Assembly: GCA_963843525.1 (NCBI GenBank)
Contig: CAWJKM010000010.1
Span: forward strand, 174,312 to 238,311
Source of the DNA: DATJPR01 sp963843525
GTDB taxonomy: Bacteria; Bacteroidota; Ignavibacteria; UBA10030; UBA6906
Direction of reading: 5' to 3'
Length of the DNA: 64,000 nt
Part shown: positions 46,458 to 54,894 of the stretch, one piece after another
Layout of the letters: each line of letters opens with the position of its first letter
Numbering within the stretch: the stretch's first letter is position 1
Translations under genes and position numbers: made by a program
Notes under the pieces: model-generated
Databases searched by the model: none
Told to the model about the DNA's origin: nothing
Seen by the model: only the letters and a program-made list of their open reading frames with translations

Positions 46458-48620
46458 ATGTCACGATTCGTGCTTTGGCTTACGGTCATCCTCACCGTCT
46501 CGTCCTCGCAACTTTCTTCTCAAACCATCTGGCAACGGTCAGAGTCGACGGCACCGACATATGATTCGTTCGGGTTCTGCGAAGCTCCGTCGGGCGATCT
46601 CTGGGACCTCGATTCGGCAGGGATCTATGTCTCTCATGATCGGGGCGCCACGTGGCACTGGATGCATCATGGGACAGACCAGTTGGTGGGCGGACAATTG
46701 ACTGCCGATGCAGCAGGAACCATCTATGCTCAGACCTACGAAGGATTACTCCGGTCAACAGACAACGGCATTCATTGGGAATTCTCCATGCCGTATGGTT
46801 ATGAGACGTTCGGTTATGTGACGGCCGGGCCTGATAGCATGGTGTATTTGACAAACGAATACCAAGGCATCTATGCCTCCTCCGACCACGGAAAAAGCTG
46901 GCACATGCTGGATACGTCACCCGTATCGATTGTGAGAACCAGGGGAGGACTGGTCTTCAGCAATGGTGTTCTCGTGGGCGCTCTTTGGTGTTACCCCGAG
47001 GGGTGGAGAATTTGCCGCTCCGTCGATCGTGGCGGTACTTGGACGAACTCAGAGGAAGTCTTCAGCGGCATCGAATTCTTGGTGGCAGGTCCGGGCGGCA
47101 CCTTCTATGCCGGCAATAAAGATACTCTGCTGGCTTCGAGCGATTCCGGTCGCACCTGGCAAAGAATGGGTAGCGTGCCCTGCAACGAATACAACTATGT
47201 ACTGCAACAGGCTGCCTGCGACGGGCAGGGACGGATCTATATCGGCGGCAGTTATTTTAATTTCCCTGAAGAGGCGATGTGGCTGGCTGTCTCCGAAGAT
47301 ACAGGAAGAACCTGGACAACGACCCTCCTACAAGAGAAACCATGGCTCTGGTATCTCCTGCCCTTGCGGAACGGTGTTGTCTACGCCGGTGTCGACGGTG
47401 GGATCTACATGACAAACGACCATGGCGCATCCTGGCAGAGCCTGGGAGACGGGATTGCCAATCGGAGGGTAAACTGCTTTGCCTCTTGCCTGGACGGAAA
47501 GGAAATCTATGCGGGGACGGATCGAGGTGTGTATTGCTCCAACGATGATGGCATGAATTGGTCGAGACTTCCACTTCCTGGCAGCGCCTTTGGTATGAGC
47601 GGCGGCCGGGTGCAGAACGTTACGGTGAATCGCACGGGGCGACTCTATGTTCAACTTTCTGTGACCAGTATAATCTCAACAACCGATCAAGGGACAACCT
47701 GGAAGGGAGAACCCGCACTCGATACAGCGTCGACGAGCATGGTTCTGGACACCGCACAGACGCTACTTCGCGGAAGCGCCTGGGGGATGCTCGATCGGTC
47801 AACAGATGATGGGCTCACCTGGATGCCGACCGGCTTCTCGTTCCCGGGAGGTGTGACCGGACTATTTGAGGACTCGAAGGACACATTATTTGTCTCGACT
47901 GCAGGCGGCGGCCTCTTCCGTGTTTCTGGTGGACAGGGTGCAGATGCACCCATTGGGCTGCAGGGAAAATACATCTGGGATTTTTTGAAACACCGTGGCG
48001 GCACGCTCATTGCTCTCATATTTGGAGAAGGGATTTTTCGCTCCACAGACCACGGCACCACGTGGGTGAGCTCCAACCAAGGAATCTCGCCCGAATTCTG
48101 GCCGCAGAAGCTTGCCATGACCCGCGGCGGGGAAATTCTTGTCTCAGGCTGGTCGGGCGTGTTGATGTCGAGCGATGCCGGCGCTTCCTGGCATTCGTTG
48201 GGTCAAGGGTTGCCGGCTGATTCGGTGGTCTCGGTGGCCGTCACACCGTCGGGACGCATCATTGCAGGCACCAGGTCGGGGCTCTTTTATAGCACAACGT
48301 TTCTTGGTGTCTCTGAACACAGACCCACTGGCATTCCGACCGTGTCAAGTCTGTACCAGAACTTCCCCAATCCGTTCAATCCATCGACAACGATTTGCTA
48401 CGATCTGCCGCATGACAGCCGAGTCTCAATCGTGGTCTATGACGTCATGGGGCGTGAGGTGAGACATCTGGTAAATGCAGTGAAACAGGCAGGTTCCCAT
48501 GACGTACACTTCGATGCGCATGATCTGGCAAGCGGAATCTACATCTACAGAATGCAGGCAGATCCAGTTACTGGTGGAAGGGGTTTCACCGATGTCAAGA
48601 AGCTGGTGGTGTTGAGATAA
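46458..48620 (+). CDS. Asp-box (BNR-like) T9SS cargo protein
   Basis: The 720-residue secreted protein starts MSRFVLWLTVILTVSSSQLS (signal peptide), with GGGAG six bases upstream of the ATG. It has about twelve Asp-box motifs: SHDRGATW, STDNGIHW, SSDHGKSW, SVDRGGTW, SSDSGRTW, SEDTGRTW, TNDHGASW, SNDDGMNW, TTDQGTTW, STDDGLTW, STDHGTTW and SSDAGASW, i.e. beta-propeller blades. The sorting domain NFPNPFNPSTTICYDLPHD closes it, with RVSIVVYDVMGREVRHLVNA and FTDVKKLVVLR at the end. A likely paralogue of the proteins at 33330 and 51403. Converges with the barrel gene 48764. Confidence 0.9.
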   Translation: MSRFVLWLTVILTVSSSQLSSQTIWQRSESTAPTYDSFGFCEAPSGDLWDLDSAGIYVSHDRGATWHWMHHGTDQLVGGQLTADAAGTIYAQTYEGLLRSTDNGIHWEFSMPYGYETFGYVTAGPDSMVYLTNEYQGIYASSDHGKSWHMLDTSPVSIVRTRGGLVFSNGVLVGALWCYPEGWRICRSVDRGGTWTNSEEVFSGIEFLVAGPGGTFYAGNKDTLLASSDSGRTWQRMGSVPCNEYNYVLQQAACDGQGRIYIGGSYFNFPEEAMWLAVSEDTGRTWTTTLLQEKPWLWYLLPLRNGVVYAGVDGGIYMTNDHGASWQSLGDGIANRRVNCFASCLDGKEIYAGTDRGVYCSNDDGMNWSRLPLPGSAFGMSGGRVQNVTVNRTGRLYVQLSVTSIISTTDQGTTWKGEPALDTASTSMVLDTAQTLLRGSAWGMLDRSTDDGLTWMPTGFSFPGGVTGLFEDSKDTLFVSTAGGGLFRVSGGQGADAPIGLQGKYIWDFLKHRGGTLIALIFGEGIFRSTDHGTTWVSSNQGISPEFWPQKLAMTRGGEILVSGWSGVLMSSDAGASWHSLGQGLPADSVVSVAVTPSGRIIAGTRSGLFYSTTFLGVSEHRPTGIPTVSSLYQNFPNPFNPSTTICYDLPHDSRVSIVVYDVMGREVRHLVNAVKQAGSHDVHFDAHDLASGIYIYRMQADPVTGGRGFTDVKKLVVLR

Positions 48621-48686
48621 AACGATGGTCCCATGTATCACAAGAGCCCGGTTCTCCGCCTCTGGCCGGGGTCCCGGGCATAATCG

Positions 48687-48716
48687 ATTGTGGATTGTGG
48701 ATCCACAATCCACAAT
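48687..48716. repeat. 30-bp perfect palindrome between convergent genes
   Basis: ATTGTGGATTGTGGATCCAC followed by AATCCACAAT is exactly self-complementary. It lies between the convergent 46458 and 48764 genes. As RNA it would form a 13-bp hairpin (with small loop) on either strand; the plus-strand copy is followed by TTATTGTTTA. A bidirectional terminator is plausible. Confidence 0.7.
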
Positions 48717-48763
48717 TTATTGTTTATCGTCAACCGCCGGTTCGGTCTCTCTCTATGAGTGCG

Positions 48764-49228
48764 TCAGAATCGCAATCCGATTGCCAGCTGTGCATTCGTT
48801 GTCTTTGAGAAAAATCCCTTCAACTGGAAATACGGATACACGGACTCACGCTGACCCCAGGCGGCTCCCGCCATCAGATTGAGCCCGACATTGGTTTCGG
48901 AAACACTGTTCACGCTCACATACATCACTCCCAAACCCCCTCCCAGCCAAACGTGCGCATGATCATGGATCATGAAATCATAGTGCCCGTCGCCACTAAA
49001 AAATAGCGTCGTGGCCCCGGTCATAAAGACATATTCGATCATCGGGTTGAGATACAAGTTTCGTGCGACGCCTGTGATAATCCCGGCACCGAGTGTCGCA
49101 TTCGACCCATTCGTGAAGAAACCCACGCGCAGATCGCCGCGCACTTGCGCGTATGACTGAGATGGACTTGCAGCTGCGATAAGAGCAATTGCCACGCATG
49201 TCGTCAAGAACAACCTAGAAGCCTTCAT
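48764..49228 (-). CDS. Outer-membrane beta-barrel protein
   Basis: The 154-residue protein starts MKASRLFLTTCVAIALIAAA (signal peptide) after an AGGAGG site, chosen in place of the 49264 start. The mature part alternates polar and hydrophobic residues, ends in aromatic Phe (LAIGLRF), and shows short strands (VRGDLRVGFFTNGS, LYLNPMIEYVFMTGATT, HVWLGGGLGVMYVSVNS), as in small OmpW/opacity-type barrels. No specific function. Confidence 0.75.
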   Translation of the reverse strand: MKASRLFLTTCVAIALIAAASPSQSYAQVRGDLRVGFFTNGSNATLGAGIITGVARNLYLNPMIEYVFMTGATTLFFSGDGHYDFMIHDHAHVWLGGGLGVMYVSVNSVSETNVGLNLMAGAAWGQRESVYPYFQLKGFFSKTTNAQLAIGLRF

Positions 49229-49350
49229 ACAATCCTCCTGTATTTGTGAATAGACATTACGCAAACGTGGGTTCTCGCGTCGTGCTCAGGTCGGCCCCGC
49301 ATGTCCCCGCCTTTCATGAGAGCTTCTTGACAATCAGCAGAGAAGGCTCT

Positions 49351-49536
49351 TCATAGTTTGGCGATCATAGCGCGAACTTCTTCCTTGGTCGTCCCGAGTT
49401 TCTTCTGAAGTCTTCCCACCAGTTCTTCCTCCTTGCCCTCCTTGAAGAGCAAATCATCGTCTGTGAGGTTGGCATATTTCTGCTTGAGTTTGCCGGACAT
49501 TTCCTTCCAATTGCCTTTGATGCTGAGCGAGTTCAT
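49351..49536 (-). CDS. CsbD-family stress protein
   Basis: The 61-residue protein MNSLSIKGNWKEMSGKLKQK YANLTDDDLL is a CsbD-like general stress protein (conserved KGxWxExxGKxKxxxxxLTDDDL). An AAGGAGG site is upstream. The function of the family is unknown; it is often induced in stress. A tiny hydrophobic frame precedes it by 17 bp. Confidence 0.9.
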   Translation of the reverse strand: MNSLSIKGNWKEMSGKLKQKYANLTDDDLLFKEGKEEELVGRLQKKLGTTKEEVRAMIAKL

Positions 49537-49553
49537 GTGATTCCTCCTTACGT

Positions 49554-49685
49554 TTAAGAACAAAGCAATGTAGCAAGCTCTGCAACTCTTCTGCCGCTAA
49601 TGACGTTGACCAAGACGGCAATGATCGCAAGTATCAGAAGAATGTGGAGATATCCGCCAGAGGGTCCCTGCTTCTCTGTATTCAA
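49554..49685 (-). CDS. Very small hydrophobic protein, uncertain
   Basis: A 43-residue frame starting at a TTG: LNTEKQGPSGGYLHILLILA IIAVLVNVISGRR is one membrane span. It resembles the tail of small lmo0937/Thivi-type membrane proteins common next to csbD genes. A good Shine-Dalgarno sequence is lacking, so the coding assignment is weak. Confidence 0.35.
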   Translation of the reverse strand: MNTEKQGPSGGYLHILLILAIIAVLVNVISGRRVAELATLLCS

Positions 49686-50059
49686 GGTATATCAAACAGA
49701 GATGCAGAATGAATCGGTCGAAGGGATGGAAGAGTAGTTAATCCCCTGAAGGATGCGATTATTGCTCTCCTCTCCCGAGGCTATCGAGCATCAGGGCCGC
49801 CCGTGAAGAAGAGTTTATAGTCGAAGGTAAGGTGTGACCGCGGAGAATTCTCGTTGAAGGGTGGTTAGCTGACCGGAAAGGACATGGATTCCTCTTCCAA
49901 GAGGAGGGTAACAGGCAGAACTCGCATTGCGGCTTTTCCGCTACACTGACATGCCGGGAGGCAGGTCAGCGGCAAGCTTGGCGAGCCAGAGGAGTCCCAG
50001 AGGAAAGGGCTGACGATGGATTTGGGAGGGATCCGAGACCCTGCCCCGATTCCCTTCGC
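49686..50059. other. Intergenic region
   Basis: About 370 bp between the small hydrophobic frame and the hydrolase pseudogene. I found nothing convincing in it. Confidence 0.35.
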
Positions 50060-50986
50060 TTACTCCAATCCGGCAACAAAGTCGCTGATCCCTCCGAAAA
50101 ACTTGTCCGGTTGCTCCATCCATGGGAAGTGCCCGGCGTTCTTGATGATGAGAAGTTGCGAGTGGCAGATCTTCATTTGAATACTCTCAAGCTAGGACTG
50201 CGAACAGATGAAATCATCGCTCCCCAAGATGATGAGCGTCGGGATCGTCATCACAGGATAGAACGACGCCAGATCCGCTGTCGTTTGATCAGACGATCCT
50301 CGCCCGCGCCGGGCGTAGAAGGAGACGTCCGTCCTGTCAAAGATATCTTGGTTCTTCCGGAGATTCTCAACGGACGAGAAGAAAAAAGGCATGATGCTGC
50401 GCATCGAAGCGGAAAACTCTTCTTGCGATTGAGGCTGCGCCTGAAAGGCTTTGAACGCATCGGCAAACCACGGTTCGTTCTTCCTTCGCTGAAGCTTTTC
50501 CATCCGTTCCCTGTTTTGATCGCCGCTCCCTAATGGAGCATCCACTACAATGAGACCTCTCACATGCTCAGCATAGGAGAACGCGCAATTCACAATGATC
50601 AGGCCGCCGTCCGAGTGTCCCATCAGCCACACGGTATCGATCCCCAGGTGTCTCCGCAACCCTTCAAGGTCCTGGACGAGATTGTTCATGGCCAAGGCAT
50701 TGAGCGCAGGCTTCTCCGACCGGCCGCATCCGCGCGTACCCAGATACACCATGGTGAACTTCTGTTCGAGCGGCTTCAATGACAGCGAATACAATTCACT
50801 GCTCGGTCCCAAGCCCGGGGTCGGGTGGATGCACACCGGTCCGGACCCTGCCACCGTATACCACAACGTGAGGCCGTTGAACTTCGCAGTGTGCTCACCC
50901 TCCACGCGCGTTGCGTCGTTCCATGCCTTCGTAAGTTCAGTGAGCGCTGCGCTGGGCGCGGTGTCGCTCCCAAAATGAACCATCAT
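50060..50986 (-). pseudogene. Proline-iminopeptidase-like alpha/beta hydrolase with in-frame TAG
   Basis: A 308-codon frame with a single TAG at 50192-50194. Before it: LTLWYTVAGSGPVCIHPTPG, YLGTRGCGRSEKP, MGHSDGGLIIVNCAF (nucleophile Ser in HSDGG) and TLIILGSDDFICSQS (acid Asp). After it, in the same frame: KICHSQLLIIKNAGHFPWME (catalytic His) and FFGGISDFVAGLE. So all three catalytic residues exist but the His lies past the stop. A point mutation, sequencing error or amber readthrough could explain it. There is no signal peptide; no clear Shine-Dalgarno sequence. Confidence 0.75.
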
Positions 50987-51402
50987 TTTTTTCGTGATGC
51001 CCTCCGTTTTTCTTGGAATCCACGCTGGAATCGAGGGATTTGATGAGGTCCACTGATGCTTGGGGAGCCTAAATAACTATGGTTCTTCTGACGCTCGAAT
51101 TTGGCCGGCACTTCGAGGGGATCCAAAATAAAAAACTACACGCCTCCGCCTCCGGCCGGGGACGGCTCACGGGGTGGCATCGCGGCGGGGGGCGACAAGG
51201 AGACCTTGATCGACCTTGAAACCTAAGGGGTGAAAGTGCTTTTGTGGAGAAAACATGAACAGTTGGCGATTAAACAGATCGGTGAACACGCATAATGCGC
51301 CGCAAATCCTACACGCCTTTTCCAGTCGTCCGATGGGAGATTCTAAACAAAAGGACCCGGATCCCCGAGCTCTTCGTTGGTGAAGCGAGTGATCACCACC
51401 TT
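50987..51402. other. Intergenic region with terminator-like element
   Basis: About 416 bp. At 51345-51375 there is a CCCGGATCCCCGAGCTC-type element similar to the terminator at 59639-59665 but with a broken stem. No gene supported. Confidence 0.35.
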
Positions 51403-52644
51403 TCACCGCAAGAGCAACAGCTTCTTCGTCTCCACGAACGAGCCGGCTTGCAAGCGATAGAAGTACACGCCGCTCGCGAGATTTGAGCCCTGCCCGCCGG
51501 TCAGGCGGGCGTCGAATTGCACAGTGTGTGTTCCGGGTTCCTTCACTTCGTTGACCAGTGTTGCAACATCCCGACCCAGCACATCAAAGACTTTGACAAT
51601 TGTCAATTGTCTCTTGGCAATTGTGAATTGAATCTTTGTGCTCGGGTTGAAGGGGTTGGGGTAGTTCTGGCTTAGCTCGAATACGGTCGGTGTTTGGGCC
51701 GATGAAGCTTGTACCGATGTAAATACCTCCGACAGCGGTCGATGCCATACTCCGTTATATGTGCCTGCATACAGATTCGTTGCGTCGGCTGCGAAGCAGG
51801 TGACGGGTCCCGGGAGACCAGAATCTACATCAGTCCAGCTTGCTCCATTGTCGGTGGATGAAAATATGCCGCTGCGTGACCAGCGGCTTCCAATGGATTC
51901 AATGATATTCGTTTCACTGTCGCCAAGAGACAATACGATCATGCTAACCAGACCTGAGTCAATCGGCGTCCAGCTTGTGCTGTGATTGGTGGTAACAAAC
52001 CCACCGCTATCCGTCACTGCAAAAAGATTCGTTCCATAGGCAGCGAGTGACCAGATATTCCGATGTGTTAAACCGGAATTGACCTGAGCCCAGCTTTGCC
52101 CGCTGTTCGTGGAAAGGAAGACTCCGCTCCCCGCTGTCCCAGCAAAGAGATATGTCTTGCTAACGACAAGACTCCGGACCCCATCAGTCAGACCCGAGTC
52201 CGCCTCAGTCCAGCTTGTCCCAATGTCTGTGGAAAGGAAAATCCGAGGGCCACCGGCAGCGAAGAGATTCGTTCCGCTTACAGCAAAACAGTCGGCTCCA
52301 ACGATTGAATCTACCCGAGTCCAGCTCAATCCGTTATCAGTTGAGCGATAAGTGCTACCCGCCCCGGCAAAGACGTTCTTCCCGATGACGGCAAATGCTG
52401 ACACCATCTGGTCTGCTAGACTCGGACTGATCCAACTCCAGCTTGTACCGTTATCGGTCGAGATAACCGTGGTCCAAATTGGGAGATCCTGAGCGTTTTG
52501 TATGGACGCGAGAAGACTACTGCCGCTGACCGCAAGAGCAACCACGTAGTCATAGTCCAGTCCATTCATACGAAGCCATTGACCAGACGCATTGGCACAA
52601 GAGAGAACAATGATGACTGCGAAGCAAACAGACCAGATTTTCAT
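51403..52644 (-). CDS. Asp-box T9SS cargo protein with two in-frame repeat insertions
   Basis: The 413-residue secreted protein starts MKIWSVCFAVIIVLSCANAS. It has six Asp-box motifs: STDNGTSW, STDNGLSW, STDIGTSW, STNSGQSW, TTNHSTSW and STDNGASW. The sorting domain NYPNPFNPSTKIQFTIAKRQ LTIVKVFDVLGRDVATL contains a short repeat insertion (AKRQLTI) and later FDARLTGGQGSNLASGVYFY, where LTGGQG comes from a hairpin repeat at 51492-51510. The ends (GSFVETKKLLLLR) are intact. A paralogue of the 33330 and 46458 proteins. Confidence 0.88.
   Translation of the reverse strand: MKIWSVCFAVIIVLSCANASGQWLRMNGLDYDYVVALAVSGSSLLASIQNAQDLPIWTTVISTDNGTSWSWISPSLADQMVSAFAVIGKNVFAGAGSTYRSTDNGLSWTRVDSIVGADCFAVSGTNLFAAGGPRIFLSTDIGTSWTEADSGLTDGVRSLVVSKTYLFAGTAGSGVFLSTNSGQSWAQVNSGLTHRNIWSLAAYGTNLFAVTDSGGFVTTNHSTSWTPIDSGLVSMIVLSLGDSETNIIESIGSRWSRSGIFSSTDNGASWTDVDSGLPGPVTCFAADATNLYAGTYNGVWHRPLSEVFTSVQASSAQTPTVFELSQNYPNPFNPSTKIQFTIAKRQLTIVKVFDVLGRDVATLVNEVKEPGTHTVQFDARLTGGQGSNLASGVYFYRLQAGSFVETKKLLLLR
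51492..51510. repeat. GC-rich hairpin repeat inside a coding sequence
   Basis: GCCCGCC-GGTCA-GGCGGGC, a perfect 7-bp inverted repeat, in frame within the sorting-domain region of the 51403 gene. It adds residues that other sorting domains in the window lack. Confidence 0.65.
51593..51632. repeat. CAATTGT/ACAATTG short repeat inside a coding sequence
   Basis: TTGACAATTGTCAATTGTCT followed by CTTGGCAATTGTGAATTG, including the palindrome GACAATTGTC (51595-51604). It encodes IAKRQLTIVK in the sorting domain, where other sorting domains have unrelated residues. Confidence 0.6.
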
Positions 52645-52878
52645 CTCGCCCTCCTCCGACGCAAACGGTGTCGGAGATTACTCACTTGAATTGGCACTCG
52701 GTGGATCGTCGGGGTGGGCTCTACAACGAGGAATCTGGATCAGGGTCCAGGGCGGCGGAGCAATGGCAAAGGGGCCATCGCGGGAGAGGGTAGCCGGAAT
52801 ATACTCTTGCAGAAACCGATAGTCAAATTAGCAGTGGAGGCGTACCCTTAAAAGACACGATTAGCTGATATTGTGACG

Positions 52879-52912
52879 AAAAAGGCCCTCCCTGATCGCT
52901 CAGAAAGGGGCC
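52879..52912 (-). terminator. Intrinsic terminator after the Thivi_2564-like gene
   Basis: Minus strand: GGCCC / GGGCC plus internal CTGA/TCAG pairs around a GCGA loop, then TTTTT. It lies about 120 bp past the small membrane gene at 53030. Confidence 0.7.
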
Positions 52913-53029
52913 TGCCTACGCCCGGTGTCAGCACAAGTGCGAAGGAAAGATAGCGCGGGAGCGGGATTGTCAATGCGGAGCTGATACACCAAAGACCCGA
53001 AGCGACCGAGCGATGGTCTCGATGAGAGA

Positions 53030-53221
53030 TCACTTCCCAATGTGGATATTCAAAAGGGAATCCAGCAGGCCAAAGATTTTCAACAGCCACAACACCAGCG
53101 CAATGACCACAACAGCATTCAGAATTTTCTTCACCGTGGCCTGCATCGGTATATAATTGTTCACGAGCCACAAAAGAACGCCAACCACAATGAGGACAAT
53201 TACTACCTGAAGTAACGGCAT
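53030..53221 (-). CDS. Thivi_2564-like small membrane protein
   Basis: The 63-residue protein MPLLQVVIVLIVVGVLLWLV begins with a membrane span; a second follows (AVVVIALVLWLLKIFGLLD). It matches the Thivi_2564 family of two-TM proteins (conserved LLxVVIxLIVVGVLLWLVN YIPM). GGAGGT lies 5 bases before the ATG. No function known. Confidence 0.88.
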   Translation of the reverse strand: MPLLQVVIVLIVVGVLLWLVNNYIPMQATVKKILNAVVVIALVLWLLKIFGLLDSLLNIHIGK

Positions 53222-53352
53222 ACGGACCTCCACGCCTGTCTTACATAAACATGAATTTTACCACTTCTTCCCAGAAGGGTTTAAGATTTTCTGCTTAAGA
53301 AGGTAATGAATAACCTGCCACCGGGAAATCGCCCAAAGGGGTGAAAGGGTAG

Positions 53353-53529
53353 TTAATCCTCAGCATTCGTGATCTTTAAGAGCAGCCCGGCCTGAATCTG
53401 ACCAAAGCACATCCCGCTCGCGAGATTCTTTGGGTTGAAGCGGACTTCGTGACAGCCTGCTTCAGCATCACCATTCACGAGTATCGCCACCTGTTGGCCG
53501 AGAGTGTTGTAAACTATCATCGATGCCTA
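53353..53529 (-). pseudogene. Sorting-domain fragment
   Basis: A frame reading ASMIVYNTLGQQVAILVNGD, then AEAGCHEVRFNPKNLASGMC FGQIQAG, ending in a stop at 53353-53355. This is a sorting domain lacking both ends: no NPFNP motif upstream, and a non-canonical LLLKITNAED end. It is a relic of a cargo gene. Confidence 0.7.
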
Positions 53530-53619
53530 TGAGCGATGTAAGTGGCTGCGGCAATCGACAAGGAAGTGAATACGATACCCTGGCAAAATGATAATCTGAG
53601 GTCGAGGACGTGAAATAGA

Positions 53620-53646
53620 AGACCCAGGGGTAAGTGACCTGGGTCT
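53620..53646 (-). terminator. Intrinsic terminator (minus strand)
   Basis: AGACCCAGG and CCTGGGTCT form a 9-bp stem; on the minus strand TCTATTT follows. It lies downstream of the SnoaL-like gene at 53771-54202. Confidence 0.65.
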
Positions 53647-53654
53647 CTTATGTG

Positions 53655-53762
53655 TACTTCATTAATTGTGACTGCTCATGCCATAGCAGAAGCTTCTTGG
53701 TCGCCACATGGTCAACCGACTGTAGGCTGTTGAAATACACCCCTTCAGCCAAGAGGGCAGGA
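53655..53762 (-). pseudogene. Second sorting-domain fragment
   Basis: Frame reading LLAEGVYFNSLQSVDHVATK KLLL, a degenerate end of a sorting domain (GVYFYRL...TKKLLLL). It lies just after the SnoaL-like gene stop. Confidence 0.55.
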
Positions 53763-53770
53763 TAGGTTGA

Positions 53771-54202
53771 TTACTTCTTGGCCTGCAACCGTTTGAGAAC
53801 ATCCAGCATCGCCGGAGAAACATCCGTGTGGTGATGGACGACCTTCCAGCTGCCCGCTTCGCGGCGATAGATGTTTGTGACGCGATGGTCCAATGTAACC
53901 TCCTGTCCGGCGAACGTAGCCTGCCCACGCTCGACACCCAGTTCGTAGGCCAGATCCCCTGTGACCTGAATTATCTGGTCATCCAGTTTTATCCGCCCCT
54001 CTGAGGCGATCTGCGCCACTTGCTGAAATGATTCTCGGACATTGTCCCAACCGACTTGCCGTCCGGCGATCGGATGCATGGCCGTTACGGCCGTGCTGTG
54101 CGACCAGATGTCTGACAGTGAACCGGCATTCCCATTGGCCATGCGGTTTATCGCTGCGTAGAATTGCTCTGATGCTTTGCGAACTTCATTTTCTGCTGCC
54201 AT
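53771..54202 (-). CDS. SnoaL-like (NTF2 fold) protein
   Basis: The 143-residue protein MAAENEVRKASEQFYAAINR has SnoaL/DUF4440 style: MANGNAGSLSDIWSHSTAVT, MHPIAGRQVGWDNVRESFQQ and LDHRVTNIYRREAGSWKVVH HHTDVS. AAGGAGA is upstream of the start. Members of this fold bind small hydrophobic molecules or protect against stress; the function here is unknown. Confidence 0.85.
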   Translation of the reverse strand: MAAENEVRKASEQFYAAINRMANGNAGSLSDIWSHSTAVTAMHPIAGRQVGWDNVRESFQQVAQIASEGRIKLDDQIIQVTGDLAYELGVERGQATFAGQEVTLDHRVTNIYRREAGSWKVVHHHTDVSPAMLDVLKRLQAKK

Positions 54203-54408
54203 AAGTTATTCTCCTTCAATGAGTACAGTGTGAATCGTGATGCATCTATCAATTGTGTATGACAACAACATTATCCCCGAATAGTTCCTTTCTCTGTGAT
54301 AAGCATTGGGTGTTCAGTAATCAGCCCGCCCAAGTATTCCAATACTGTCTTTTGAAAGCGCCTCCCATTACTGCTTCTACCATTTGCCTTAGTGTTTTCC
54401 GGAGGTGT

Positions 54409-54705
54409 CTACACTGCCCCCCGACGAAAGCATATTCGGACTTTGGATGGACCCGCATAGGGATATCCCTCATACACATAGCAACTAGCAAATGTGCCTG
54501 CAGGGACCGTGTAGGGGTGATTGAGGGAGTAGACTCTCGTCGGGCCGAATTGAACCCCCGATTGTGGATTTACCACTGTGCCGCTGGTAGGGACTGACGG
54601 TATATCTATCACCTGGTGATTTCCCTGTCCGGACTCCAAGACCCAGGAGTTCTTTGTAGTCGGTAACAATCTCGTGAGAGCTCCAGGTTCGCTTACGAGA
54701 AACAA
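54409..54705 (-). pseudogene. Conserved-looking protein remnant
   Basis: Frame with RVYSLNHPYTVPAGTFASCY VYEGYPYAGPSKVRICFRRG at its end, which looks like a true protein tail (similar to lipoprotein-like proteins with PAGTFxCxxY). The start is not convincing, and the N-terminus (MFLVSEPGALTRLLPTTKNS) may be out of frame. Likely a fragment. Confidence 0.4.
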
Positions 54706-54894
54706 GCGGCTTCATCCGTTCCACTCCCCGGCTTCAGAAGAATCGAACACTGACGGTCCGGCATGACACTTCCTTCAGAGAAATTGTCGTGCCGCTCCTC
54801 GTCCCAGACTTTTCTGTCAACTTCTCCACTTCCCCAGCATCATCCCCCCCACCCGAATGCTCACCCGCGGCCGAGCGACGTCCGGAAGACCACT

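Larger units (their letters stand above)
53222..53770. other. Intergenic stretch with two decayed sorting-domain fragments
   Basis: It includes the fragments at 53353-53529 and 53655-53762 and the terminator hairpin at 53620-53646. No intact gene is supported. GC-poor A/T runs near 53230-53300 could be promoter DNA for the Thivi_2564-like gene. Confidence 0.45.

Noticed and set aside
51167..51406. 79-residue minus-strand frame
   Set aside because: No recognisable protein features and sits in a decayed intergenic region.
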